NCBI GenBank assembly: GCA_017506865.1
Contig: JAFCMP010000013.1
Coordinates: 186,001 to 250,000 of the forward strand
DNA: 64,000 bases
Direction: 5' to 3'
Source: Tribonema minus
Lineage: Eukaryota; Sar; Xanthophyceae; Tribonematales; Tribonemataceae
The notes below the pieces were generated by a model. It was not told where the DNA came from. It was given only the letters and a program-made list of their open reading frames with translations, and made no database searches. The position numbers and the translations under genes are program-made. Below are positions 52,640 to 64,000 of this stretch, piece by piece (positions within the stretch are counted from its first letter, which is position 1; each line of letters starts with the position of its first letter).

Positions 52640-55600
52640 GCCCCTTCTGCGCTTCTGGCGCGTATAGTTAGCTCAGGCATTAGCTCAGGCAACACGGGGG
52701 CAGTTCCGGCATGAAGAACTCTCTCCGAGAAAATTATTTGTGCCTCGCAGGAAAGCTCCTAATTAGCCCAACAAAAAAAATGTATTGTACTGGCTATCGC
52801 TTTCTGGTTTTGTCTGATCAGATAGTGCGCATATACATAGCAGTACAGTTAGAAGCGCCCCTCAGGCTGCCTCAACTGTTGGTCACCCACCAGCAGCAAC
52901 AATTGTTGAACGCGGCGACGCAGCGCTCCGGTGCATCACAGCTGTGCACAGTCCATCGAAAATATCGATGGCTCAGCGGCCGCCGCTTCGCCGATGCGGC
53001 GCCAGCGCAGCGCTTCAGCGCAGCTTAGTCCACTGGCAGCGGCATTCTTGAGGCAGCGATTGACTCAGCGACGCAGCGCGGCAGTTTGGCGCAGCGCGAT
53101 TCGGCGGCAGCAACCGATGTCAGACTCTGTGGGACGGTCGGACTGATACGGCAGCAGCCTGAGCGGCTCTCAGAGGCTCCTGCGCAGCGAGGTCCAGCAG
53201 CATTGTTGGCAGCTCAGCAGCACACCATCAAAGTGCGGCGCAGTGCGCTCAGCCACTGTAACGTCGTACAACGGTGGAACGCGGCAGCTGAGCGCAGCGC
53301 CAAGTTGAACAAGGGAGCCTATGATGGATATCCGCAAAGTTATAAACACCATGCATCATGATAACGCCGGTTTGGAAGTGCACTTCTTTTCATTTCCAGT
53401 CACTAAATGTCAGATGCTGCCGCCGCATCCCGCTGCGCATAGATACCTGTAAGTGATCATGACTTGTGCGGTGCACGCCCATGTGCACAATGCAGAGTTC
53501 ATTTTTATGCACGTGTGTACTACAGTGTTGCAGTATTGTGACCTTGGGCTAGTACTGTAGCCTAGTAGGTCACTCAGTTTAGGCTCACTGACAGGTCAAA
53601 CACTCAGGCAGTCAGCAGGCACACTGAGCACTGCATCTTGAAGCAGAGCACGCAGAAACACCAACATGGCCATGTTGTGTGGTTTACTACATGGTATGCG
53701 TCAAACTTAATAATTATGCTGTCACAGTGGCTCTGACTTGGGAAGTGAGCCGCTACCTCAAAACAGGGCCCAGAAACTGCAACTTTCTGCTCATTGCTTA
53801 ACACAACTTCAAGAACAGCACCTCAGCCAGGTGACACCCTCAGTGTCAACGCAATTTCACTGCAGGTCTTTGAGTGTTTGGCGCAAAAAACGGTACGTGG
53901 GGACCTCGCCAAAAACGGTATGTGGAGACCTCAAAGTTCCAGCAGCCAGAGAATATATCAACCCGTGTAAACTATTGCGGTGAGCTAGGCTGGGGTCACG
54001 ATGTCTGATTGCCTCCAGCGGTGGTCTTGCTGCACATATCATGATGTTGACAAAATGTCCCATCATGCTGCTGGTTGAGGTGACGAGCTTCGTTGATCCT
54101 GGGGTGCGTCTCCTCCAGTGCTGCAACGTTACAGTAATCCACCATTCAAGTCTAACATTTAATTTATAATATGCATATATGGTGAAGACTGTCCGGGACT
54201 ATCTACAGCTGAGTAAACTTCAAAGCACTCAGGTTCAGCTTGCCACTTCAGCTGCTGCGGGTGCTGCAGCATGCGCTTTGCTGCATGTGGCATTGAGCAT
54301 ATATGCTTGAGGACCATAAAAACCTCAAAACGAGATGTTTGAATCTTTCTGTTGTGAATGGGCTGTTCAAGATCTGAGCTTTTTCCGCCCCGAGGCCCTC
54401 AGCAAGAAGTTCTCTGAGTAAGTTGACCATGAAAGAGGTGTACGACACGTCACGGTGTCGCACGTCACAGTGGCCTGAGCTTCGCTTGCGCATCACCTAT
54501 CTCACACATAGGTGTAGACAACGCGTTGTTGTGAATTGCAATTCGTGTACTGCTTATGAACTCTTTGTTGCTGCCACCGCTCTTTGCTTTCGCACGTGAC
54601 TGCCATGGTGCCAACCAGGGAAGCTGTATTCCGGCATTATGATATTGCAGCTGGGTTGCCCAATGCATCCTGCCGCTGGTGCACTTGATAACTTGGAGTA
54701 AAGCTCCTGCAGTGCATGCTGTGACGTCAGCTTTGATCAAAGTATGGTATGGGCAAGCTTTAAATGCAATTGCTGCAGTGCCAGCACAACAAACAGCAAG
54801 CCTTGGGGTTATTGCAGTGCGCAAAGAGACCAAGCGCGCTGCCAACTGGCGAAATTCATTGTTATGGGTGATGGCAGTGTGGCAATGCTAGCCAGGACCG
54901 AGCATTTCCGCTTGCAAGATGATTGACTGTGTGTGCTATACATTATATACACATTTAAAGGCAGTGTCCATGGTCTTTAGCTTGCAGCGCGCTCAGCATA
55001 ATGCTAAGCACACTGCCAGGTGGTATCCCCACGCACACTGCCACCCCTCTGTGTTTACCACTGGTAGTGAAACTACTACTATGACTGGTAATGAAACTGC
55101 TATCATGATTGGCATTCTCTTCTCACAACTTGAAGAAGCAGTGCTCCAGCCGCTGTCGCTGCTGCCTGACCAAGAATACGACCCTTCAAGCACTCGTGCT
55201 TGTGCTGCTGGCAGTGAACCAGTACAATTATGCACTGGATGCACCCAGAAATGCATCATGCCTGTTTGAGCCGACGGCTGATTGGCACGGACGCAGAACG
55301 CAAGCCTCATTCCTGCACAACGCAGCCAATGGAATAAAGGCGCAGGCAGAACATCAGCTCAGAGTCTCACGTCGCGGCAGATGTAGAGTGTCAGGTAAGG
55401 TAAAAACTGTGGCGTACAAGTGGGTTAACAGGTGTTTTCGCGACATATACATATGTACTTCTTACTATTTCTCCAGCAGGGCGCGAAAAGCCCAGGTGAT
55501 TCCAGTTGATGCCCATGGGCAGTGCAGTTTGATACCAGCAACTGCATGTACCATATGCGACAATCTGATTTAAGTGCCTCTATGCATCTTGTCGATCAGT

Positions 55601-58461
55601 TCTACACAACATTGCCAAATGGCATGTACGTCCACTTGCGGGGCATAAAAAGCTCTAAAAAGCACTGTCTGCAGCACTTGGGAACACAATAAACACGTCA
55701 GCATTATGACGCAAAACCATAAATGCCCCTCCTGCGCAACATCCGCGCATGTCACTTGTATGCCAGCATCAATAAATGATGCAATGGACATGCGTTAACT
55801 GTTTTAACCAGGTTGCAGGAGAGCGCTTCGTGCGCTGCCTGTTTTATCTTTCAATGAATATATGTCATATATGTCTCTGACGTCACTGCAGCAGCATGTG
55901 TTGCTACGTAACTGCCACCAACAAGAAACTATGGACCTTGGGTTATGATCGACCTGGGGAGATTAAAAAGGGACGCAATAATTTAGGAAAGGCACGATGG
56001 CTCTTGAGCTTGAAGCAAATCTGCCCTTATGTTGGTCGAGTTCCCTCAAGTCTCAGCAGCAACCTGTGGTCTGTCGTACGACGTTCGATGCAAGTTGCTT
56101 TGCTGCCTGTAATCCACGTTGTTGCGAATGCATACCATGACAGGGCAAGCGGAGCGCACCTTAGAGAAAAGTAGTGGCTTGTGGCTGCATGGCAGTTGAC
56201 AAAGTTGCGGGTGCGGAGAACACAGTGACTGCCGATGGGGCTGCTGTGGTGATGCTGTCACCAAGTGCTGTCACAGTGTCATTGTAATGCGGTGAGCACG
56301 TGAGCTGCTGCTTTTATGAGCTACACATCGGCGGCAATGCCATCATGGTGGGGCTGATGTCATCATCGAGTATGCACTTAGTGGCATGTGGCTGCATGGC
56401 AATTGACAGAGTTGCGGAGAACACTGCCGATGGGGATGCTGTCATATAGGCTATCACAGCTCTAGGTGCCTTATGACGTAAGCTCTTCTCATTTGAAGAA
56501 CAATTCACATCAAGTGGGGACTCCGGAAGTAGATGCACTGAAGGAAGGAATTTCATGAGTCTCGACGAAGATGATGAGTTTGCAGGGCTGTGGACAATGT
56601 AAAGCAATGGACTATCGGCCACTCTTGGCAATTTTCAGCAAACATTGTGAAACACATCCACCAAAGCAGCAGTGCTATGTGAAGCTGCTGCAGCTACTAG
56701 TAGCTGCTGCAGGCTAGTAAGACTGTCAGTGAGCACACTTGGCAAAATAGCAGAGGCTGCCGTGCGGCACACACTTACTTGCTGCAGCGAGGGCGGTGCG
56801 TCCGCTATGGCTCAAGCAGTGCCGATGCAGATACTCCCTCAGCGCCCTCTGAACCCTGTGGAACTGAAGATCTGAGATGACGTGTTGCAGTCAGGCGACC
56901 AAAGTGAAGCATCTGATCTTAGTTTGTCGATCACATGGGTGGAGGATAGTGTGGCAACACAGGCAGTCCAGTGTCAAGGTCACCAGCTACAGTGCATGGC
57001 AGGAGCCTTGCTGTGATGCCTAAGATTGCATGCTAACTCACGTCGCTCACTGAAGCTCACAACGCCAAGTGGTCTGCTGCCAATAACCGCATCAAACCAT
57101 CTCGCATTTGATGTGTTGAACTGCTGCTGCGCAAGTTGAACTCGCCTGCTGCAGTCGCTGTCGCAAGGGGCGTGCTGCAACATGTGCTTTGCGGACAAAG
57201 GCAGGGCCCTGGGGTATACTGTAGCCAGCATGCTGCGCAGCTGATCTCATGTATATTTGCAATTGATGCAAGTTCAGCTGTGCCGCTGACGTGATGCAAA
57301 ATAGATCTGGGCTTCAAGTCATGGCCATGCGCAGATGTCGGCTCACGTCATGGCCCTACGCTGTAAGGAAGCATATCGGATGTTGGCTCGAGTCCTGACC
57401 CTCAGCTATGAGGAACACAACTGAATGTACTCCGAGCACTGCCAGCGGCAACGAACAGCAGCCTAGTACAGCAAAAAGCGTGACTTAATTGAACATACCT
57501 CAGCGAGTTCCGCAAAAGTGAGGCCCGGGACAGCCGACTCTGAGACTCTGCCGACTTCGTTTTCTTCTGCTTTGTGTTCCTCTGCTTCTGAAAACAGTGC
57601 CTTTCCTGTCTGCACACGGGCAAACAGACCGAGCAAAGACTATTCAGACGTTACCAAACTGCACTCATTATCATTGTCAACTCTGTCAAGTTCTCAAATG
57701 TTTATTGGTGAGCGTACATTAGCATGTTTTTCGGTGAGCATACAATGCACTTGTGGTGAGCTCGTCTTCCAAGTTGTTGACCAGCAGCTCCTGCTATATG
57801 GCAACTAATTACGCTGGACCAGGTACGGCCAAACTGCCCAACACCATCCAGCTCTAGGCCAGATTGCCGCGAAGCATTGAAGCATGGAGAGATTCAGTTT
57901 GCAACGTCGCAAGCAAACGCACCGTCTGAGTTCTTCACTGCACAAATCGATGCGAGATGCAACACGTGCTTTCATACATTGACCACATCTGCACCAGATA
58001 GCGAAGCACTCACGAGCCCAAGCAGAACCTACCAAACTTGGACTCAGTCCGTCACTTAGTACACAATGTCCGACATATAAAGGCAAAGAGTTGTATAATA
58101 TATATGCATGAGTGCTCGTACTACCAATGGGTGCAAGGCCGTGCACAACAAGCTCTATGCACGTGCAACTGGCACATGCCTTGCACAGGCAGCACGCCTC
58201 AATGGCGGGAAGGCGGCCATCACAACAATCGGTTAGGCATGGTGGCACTGCATGAAAGTGCAGGATAGTTGGTTGAGCTCGTTGACAAAGGGAACTGATC
58301 GAGAAATGCAGGTCAACGTGGCTGGCCTCTGACTTATAGTGAACATCATCACAAGCCAATATAACAGCAATGACCTGTAAGGTTTGAAGCGCTAGACATG
58401 GTGCGGATACAATCTCCAATGTGGCCTCCCTTCATCCCCGACCCGTCTGATAACAGAGGGA
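52640..58461. other. Long region without a confident gene
   Basis: Features seen: CAGCGC-rich sequence at 52905-53300; a 27-bp direct repeat (AAAACGGTA.GTGG.GACCTC) at 53884-53938; a retrotransposon-like tail (CAGGGCGCGAAAAGCCCAGG) at 55470-55495. A minus-strand exon-like frame near 57495-57620 reads ALFSEAEEHKAEENEVG and ends FAELAE at a GTATGT donor, unassigned. I support no complete gene here. Confidence 0.45.
55450..55512 (-). mobile_element. Isolated family 2 retrotransposon 3' tail
   Basis: On plus: GTACTTCTTACTATTTCTCC then CAGGGCGCGAAAAGCCCAGG. It matches the conserved tail with the GGGC/GCCC pairing. Nothing coding is attached. Confidence 0.6.
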
Positions 58462-59148
58462 CTATTGTACATACAACCTGCGCTTGATTTCGGGAAGACT
58501 GAGACGCACCTCCTTCCCTATGGCCTCGGCCTCCTTCGTGCTGTACACTCGTCTCGGGAGCTGGTCGCTCGTGTGTTCAACTGCTTCTGCCACCGTGTCC
58601 GTGAGAGAATCGATTTCCGCAAACATGTGAGTCTTGAACTCCTCGAACTTCTGCTCTGTCACTTCATTCATTTTGTCGGACATATCCACCATCACTGCAC
58701 TCCAGTCCGCCATAACGTCCCTAAGGGCCAAAGCAAGAGCCCGAGATCCTGCGCTCGTCCTAGCGAGCGAGGCAGCAGGTATTGCGGCATCAAATTCTGC
58801 AGCAGCCACAGGAGCAGCATTGGAGCGGCGCTCCGCAGCAGCTATATCGGCTGAGCTGGCTCCAGCAGCGTCAGCGGCGGCGGTAGCGGTGGCAAGATGT
58901 CGGTCCTGTGCCATTGGTGCACCCAGGCAGAGGTTCAGAAAGTTGCCCATGAGGCCTATATTCTTGTTAGCTAAGCTCAAGCCTTTTTTAAAATCATCCC
59001 CCGTTCTCGGCAACCGAGAACAATCTTTGGCGCGCTTGGAAAAGAAACAGCTTGGCGATATATTGGCGTAGAGGGGCCGTTGCGGAAGCGCGATCAGCAT
59101 TTTCATTGCATCTGGAGAAGCGGCACACGCCACCGCCTCATCAATCAA
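58462..59148 (-). CDS. Unrecognised single-frame protein, 228 aa
   Basis: Open frame with a basic segment (FFSKRAKDCSRLPRTG), an Ala-rich middle (DAAGASSADIAAAERRSNAA), then a long amphipathic helical stretch (MVDMSDKMNEVTEQKFEEFK, AEIDSLTDTVAEAVEH) and a charged end (KEVRLSLPEIKRRLYVQ, stop). The heptad-like spacing suggests a coiled coil at about residues 140-195. No signal peptide or membrane span. The upstream start (59148) is the first ATG. The N-terminal part could instead be intron. No family recognised. Confidence 0.5.
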   Translation of the reverse strand: MIDEAVACAASPDAMKMLIALPQRPLYANISPSCFFSKRAKDCSRLPRTGDDFKKGLSLANKNIGLMGNFLNLCLGAPMAQDRHLATATAAADAAGASSADIAAAERRSNAAPVAAAEFDAAIPAASLARTSAGSRALALALRDVMADWSAVMVDMSDKMNEVTEQKFEEFKTHMFAEIDSLTDTVAEAVEHTSDQLPRRVYSTKEAEAIGKEVRLSLPEIKRRLYVQ

Positions 59149-59149
59149 G

Positions 59150-61348
59150 CAACGCTGAGCAGGTGCACCATGGGTGCCAAGATGATTTCAATATGCTCTT
59201 CGTGCACACATCCTCAGCCTAGGCTGCCAATCTGTATCCATGCAGCATTGCCTGAAGCCTGGTAGCATACTCATGGTGAAAGTGAGCGTGACGGTGATTG
59301 CATACTGATTGTGCTTTTACCAAGTGATGCTCTGGCCAAGTTGCGCTCAATCTACGCTGCCTCTGATGCGTGCTGCTTGCTACAGCAACAACGCCATGTC
59401 TGTGGCAACAGCGCAAGCTGTTCTGGACGTGTTGTTGCTCCACGGCGTGGAATTTGAATGTCTCTGGAATCAGCCATCGTTAAAGTTTGCCGCAAGGAGC
59501 TTGTGCTGCACAGCAGATACGGTAACTACGTCAGAGGACCACATGGCAATAGGATCGGAGTCCAGCTACTAGTACCGTGTCCATGGTGCTGCAGCAACAA
59601 GCACGCCCACGTGGCACTGCAGGTTCAGCAAGCAGCACTGCCGCGTTTACCGCACACTTACAGGAGTTTGTGTGAGCGTCACGTCTCTCTACAAGTGCAC
59701 TAAATTATCCGATTGTCAATGAATCCGAAGTGGAAGCCTGAGGGCCCACGGACGGAAGGCAACGCAGCAGCATCAGCTCCGGCAGTTGCGTATGAGGACC
59801 AGCCACTGGCAGTGGACCGGCAAACCCTGCAGACCACTCCAGCACCAGGGCGCGCATGCAGGGCAACAACTTGACATTGAATGGCAATGCAATGCACGGC
59901 CAGCAACGGTGTCAAATGCAGCAGCAATTGCTTGAGCAAAGCGCGCCAGTTCCGAAGAGTCAGTCCACACCTCCGATAGCTACTGTACCATGCGGTTCCT
60001 GACGAGAAATCATTGCGCGCTTCAAGTCCTTGCACTGCAGTAGACTGCAGCAGCAACTTGAAGGCGCGTTTCGCAGTGTAGGTGGCGCGGTTTCTGCTCG
60101 ACGAGTATGATCATCCCACCAGTCATCAGCAACGCTTGCTGGAAGCGCTGGCACAAGGACGACCGAGCAAGGGAAAGCTGCGGTATGAGGCGTTCATAAT
60201 ATTACAGAGGATGGCAGACACCGTTGCGCCGTCATCATTCATGCCATGGCACACCTGATGGGGGATGCCTTGCTCTATCATTCGAGAAATTACTGATGGC
60301 ATCCGCGGCAGCAGCATGCACTACAGTAGCAGCAGCACCAGCCTGAGCAGCCCGTGCGGGACAACAGATGTTGGCGGTCACAGCTTCACGATTAGCATGG
60401 CTCAGCGGCAGAGCGTGGCATTGGCAGCGCACGCTGTTCGTTGCCGTGGTATACGGCGCCGGGGCGCAGGGCGGCAGCACACCTCAAACAGGTCGGGGAG
60501 GCTGCGGCGGCAGCAGTGACGGGGCACGCAGACTCTGAGGCTCTGCTGGCAGAAAAGGGGGCGCAATGTCGTTAGCGACCAGCCCCTGCTTGAAGAGTTC
60601 ATGATACGGGCCCTACACTTGAGGAGCTGCTCCCGGCCCGCATTCCACGGTCAGTGCAGGGTGCAGCGGGTAAGGACTCACTGGCAGTCTGCTGGAGGCA
60701 TGAAGTGCGTGCAACAGACTGGCTCAGCCCAAGAGTTGCTCCAAAAGCGCTCAGCTGGTCCTGTCGTTGATCCTGGTGTAATGTTTATACATGGGCTATG
60801 CTTCTGCACTATCATGACTATAGTATATGGTATGATGATAGGCTGCAACTTGAACACTATGGCATCAACACCGTGACGGCTGTCATGACCAAGTCCACGC
60901 ATGCGCAGCAGTGTCACCGTGACAACGGTTGAGCAGATGTTCAAAAAAAGAGTTCTCCAGCAAGAATGCACACTGTGCAAAGACATCTGTCACAATGGTG
61001 CTTTATTTACTTCCGCCTGGGGGCAGAAACCACAGCAGTACCCACAAAGGTTGCACTGCAGTCATAACTTAGGTCATGCTTGTACTAGTAGTAGGCTCAA
61101 AAGCGAACTGTCAATCGTTGCGCCAACGATCTATATACACACGCAGTGCGACACCGTGACTGTGGCACTCCTGAGCATCGGCTTGTGTGATGGAGGTACA
61201 CTTCACGTACTTCCAAGGCACTGTAAGTTAGTAAGATGCAAAATTTACGGCACGGCGTTGCGATAATCCCCCTATTACTATAGCCCTGGCTGAATTTCAA
61301 GTTGAAGATGCGCATACCCCTTGAAGTGCTACTGACAACTGTCATTGC
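59150..61348. other. Region without a confident gene
   Basis: Plus-strand frames that look partly coding occur at 59815-60001 (Gln-rich: MQQQLLEQSAPVPKSQS) and 60085-60258 (LLDEYDHPTSHQQRLLEALA then GKLRYEAFIILQRMAD), with possible exons near 60540-60667 (PLLEEFMIR). They could form one gene with the intervening sequence as introns, but I could not make a consistent splice model. Confidence 0.35.
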
Positions 61349-62613
61349 TCAGACCGCAACTGCCAATTCTGGCAGAGAGGGCTCATCTGCGCGAGGGGTA
61401 GGAGGGGGGGTTGCAGCCGCTGGCTTGGATTGGATTCTCTTGAATTTGCTGTAGTAGCATTTGCTCAGGCACCAGCCTATCATACCATACGCCATGAGCC
61501 CGACCGCCGCCAGCTTTTCCAAGCTGCTCAGTGAGCCTTTCAATAGAGCACCTGCATAAAAAGTGTACAGGTTGCAGCAATGAGGCTTTTCATGATGTGC
61601 ACATGCAGACTGCCTGGTGAACGGTGCACGCTGTCACATGCTAGTGAATGATGGTGTCACCTTCAAGTTACGGATGACAAGGCATGGGCATAGTAAAGGC
61701 TCATTATACACAGTAGGTCTTGGAAGGCATTGCCGGTATCGTGTGTAGTGACACCTGGGTGTGCGTACAAATGCACACTTAGGATGCTGCAGCATGCATG
61801 CATATGCCGCATGTCTGCTGCAGATCCATGGCATCAACTTGATGAACAGTGACAGCCAATTTATGGCAATGACATGCATGAATCTAAATGATATTACATG
61901 TGAGTTCAATTTGACAGCTAACCACACATTGTCACCTAGAGCTCTACAATTCATCCATAAATCTTGTGATTCGTTTCCATATACAGTCTTATGTAACAGG
62001 CTTAAGAATTCTAAGTTCACTTTGAAAGTAAGTGTTATTTCATCAGTCTCACAGTAATGGCATGTCACCTGGCCTCTGAGATTGATGTCTGCTGCAACTT
62101 TGTCATGTCCACATGACCATACTGTACAGGTAAAGGCATCAACACGCGATGACGCTACTCACCTACAGCCACCCAGCAGAGCATGTTGCCGACGACCGTC
62201 CAGAGCATGAGATGGCTTGCGGCCCCCAGGCTAGAGTCCCTGTAGAGGCCCCAGATATTGCCACACATCCAGAAAATGAGGAAGAGGAAGAGAAAGACGT
62301 CTCCTATTGCGCTCCCGCTGCCGTTACTCGCGTCGACGGCGGCTGCCCAAAATGTATAGCACAGGACACCAAGCACGACGCCGTCGAAAAGGAGCAAAGT
62401 TGTCCTCCGACATAGCGCTCGGGATTCAGGTCCGTGTTCGCTGGTGTCAGCGCCTTGCTCGTCTGCTCCTGTGTCTGCTCCTGTGTCGGTTGTGCCAGCG
62501 TCTTGCTCTCGTACATCACGAATGCGTGCCGCAGACCCTGGTTCCCAGCGTCCTGCTGTGTCCCCAATGTGTAATCGCCTCGGCGCGTCGTCGGTGCTAA
62601 GCGTTGCTGACAT
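61349..62613 (-). CDS. Small multi-span membrane protein, 2 exons, 217 aa (paralog B)
   Basis: Exons 62163-62613 and 61551-61349 (complement). Donor GTAG|GTGAGT and acceptor TGCAG|GTGCTC are phase 1, the same position as in paralog A. Same plan as A: a hydrophilic Asp/Thr/Gly N terminus, then spans (TLLLFDGVVLGVLCYTFW; VFLFLFLIFWMCGNIWGLY; LGAASHLMLWTVVGNMLCW; in exon 2 VGLMAYGMIGWCL). YYSKFKR and a Pro-rich acidic tail follow. The shared intron position and shared flanks (GAACTCTCCGA.AAAA near 62695 and 52722) show a segmental duplication ~10 kb apart. The intron is half the length of A's and lacks its retrotransposon tails. Confidence 0.75.
61885..61982 (+). repeat. Dispersed repeat, copy 4
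   Basis: AACCACACATTGTCACCTAG then AGCTCTACAATTC and GATTCGTTTCCAT. It lies in the intron of paralog B, opposite to the gene's strand. Confidence 0.7.
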
Positions 62614-62699
62614 GATGTTGTGGGCCTAGTCTCTTGTTCAGCGTGTAATGCAATGGCCTAGGCACCGGGGCAGGGGCCTCGGGTCTAGTCTCGAGAACT

Positions 62700-63031
62700 C
62701 TCCGAAAAAACTTCTGTAGCGCAGGAAAGCTCTGAAATTCGATGGTTCGTTAGGCCCTCGCTTCACGAATCGATGTGCATGCAAATGCAACACTCATTGT
62801 ACTCAAAGTCGCACTGATGCATTTGACGAGTCATGTGATCACATATGATGCCACAGTGACCATTTTGAGCTCACTAGAGCGCAATGAGGCAAATCTGGTT
62901 GGACACACCAGTGTGACACACAAGCATCCCCTCCTATGCCGATGTCACAGGCTATGTACGGCATCTGGTTAGTCACTTCAGAAGTCCGACCGCAAAATGC
63001 AGTGTGCATACCGTCAAAGTTCAAACGAATG
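62700..63031. other. Gap before the CAG tract
   Basis: Upstream region of paralog B, then unassigned sequence. No promoter element identified. Confidence 0.4.

Positions 63032-64000
<969 letters not shown>

Overview
The window is nuclear DNA from an intron-rich unicellular eukaryote, most likely a protist or alga. Conserved genes are broken by GT-AG introns of 0.1-2 kb. Short TTAGGG-like runs are scattered through introns, simple repeats are abundant, and there are no operons or bacterial-style start signals. I cannot name the lineage. A TTAGGG-type (rather than TTTAGGG) interstitial motif argues mildly against land plants and most green algae.

Layout. 0-3 kb: 3' half of a protein farnesyltransferase beta-subunit gene (+). 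4.1-8.6 kb: a single-exon armadillo-repeat gene (-) between two ~260-bp inverted repeats. 8.6-10.6 kb: C-terminal exons of ATP11/ATPAF1, the mitochondrial F1-ATPase assembly factor (-). 10.95-11.5 kb: a near-perfect 276-bp tandem duplication. 12.6-18.3 kb: a complete five-exon eIF3i gene (+) with a Tourist-like MITE in intron 2. 19.3-22.6 kb: exons of an unrecognised gene (-). 23.4-29.5 kb: a SIN1/AVO1-like TORC2 subunit gene with a CRIM domain (+). 30.0-38.9 kb: a head-to-tail array of non-LTR retrotransposon copies (-). The largest has OTU protease, zinc-finger, reverse transcriptase and restriction-like endonuclease regions, is broken by two frameshifts, and carries two oppositely oriented 433-bp inverted-repeat elements. 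40.9-41.8 kb: a two-exon secreted Cys-rich protein (-). 45.2-48.1 kb: SNRNP27, a U4/U6.U5 tri-snRNP protein (-). 49.5-52.0 kb: more truncated retrotransposon 3' ends. 50.7-52.6 and 61.3-62.6 kb: two paralogous two-exon membrane-protein genes (-). 58.5-59.1 kb: an unrecognised single-exon gene (-). 63.03-63.74 kb: a perfect (CTG)8(CAG)228 tract.

The main pattern is not a gene. In at least five genes, segments that span exon-intron junctions are repeated in tandem into the flanking intron. Acceptor-side copies lie upstream of the real exon and donor-side copies lie downstream, and each copy carries a few dozen coding bases plus a splice-site-like AG or GT. Many real junctions also read AG|GT on the acceptor side. 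The introns here therefore seem to grow by local tandem duplication across splice sites, leaving decoy splice sites and decayed half-exons. The second notable pattern is the serial insertion of 5'-truncated retrotransposons, each abutting the previous copy's short conserved 3' tail.
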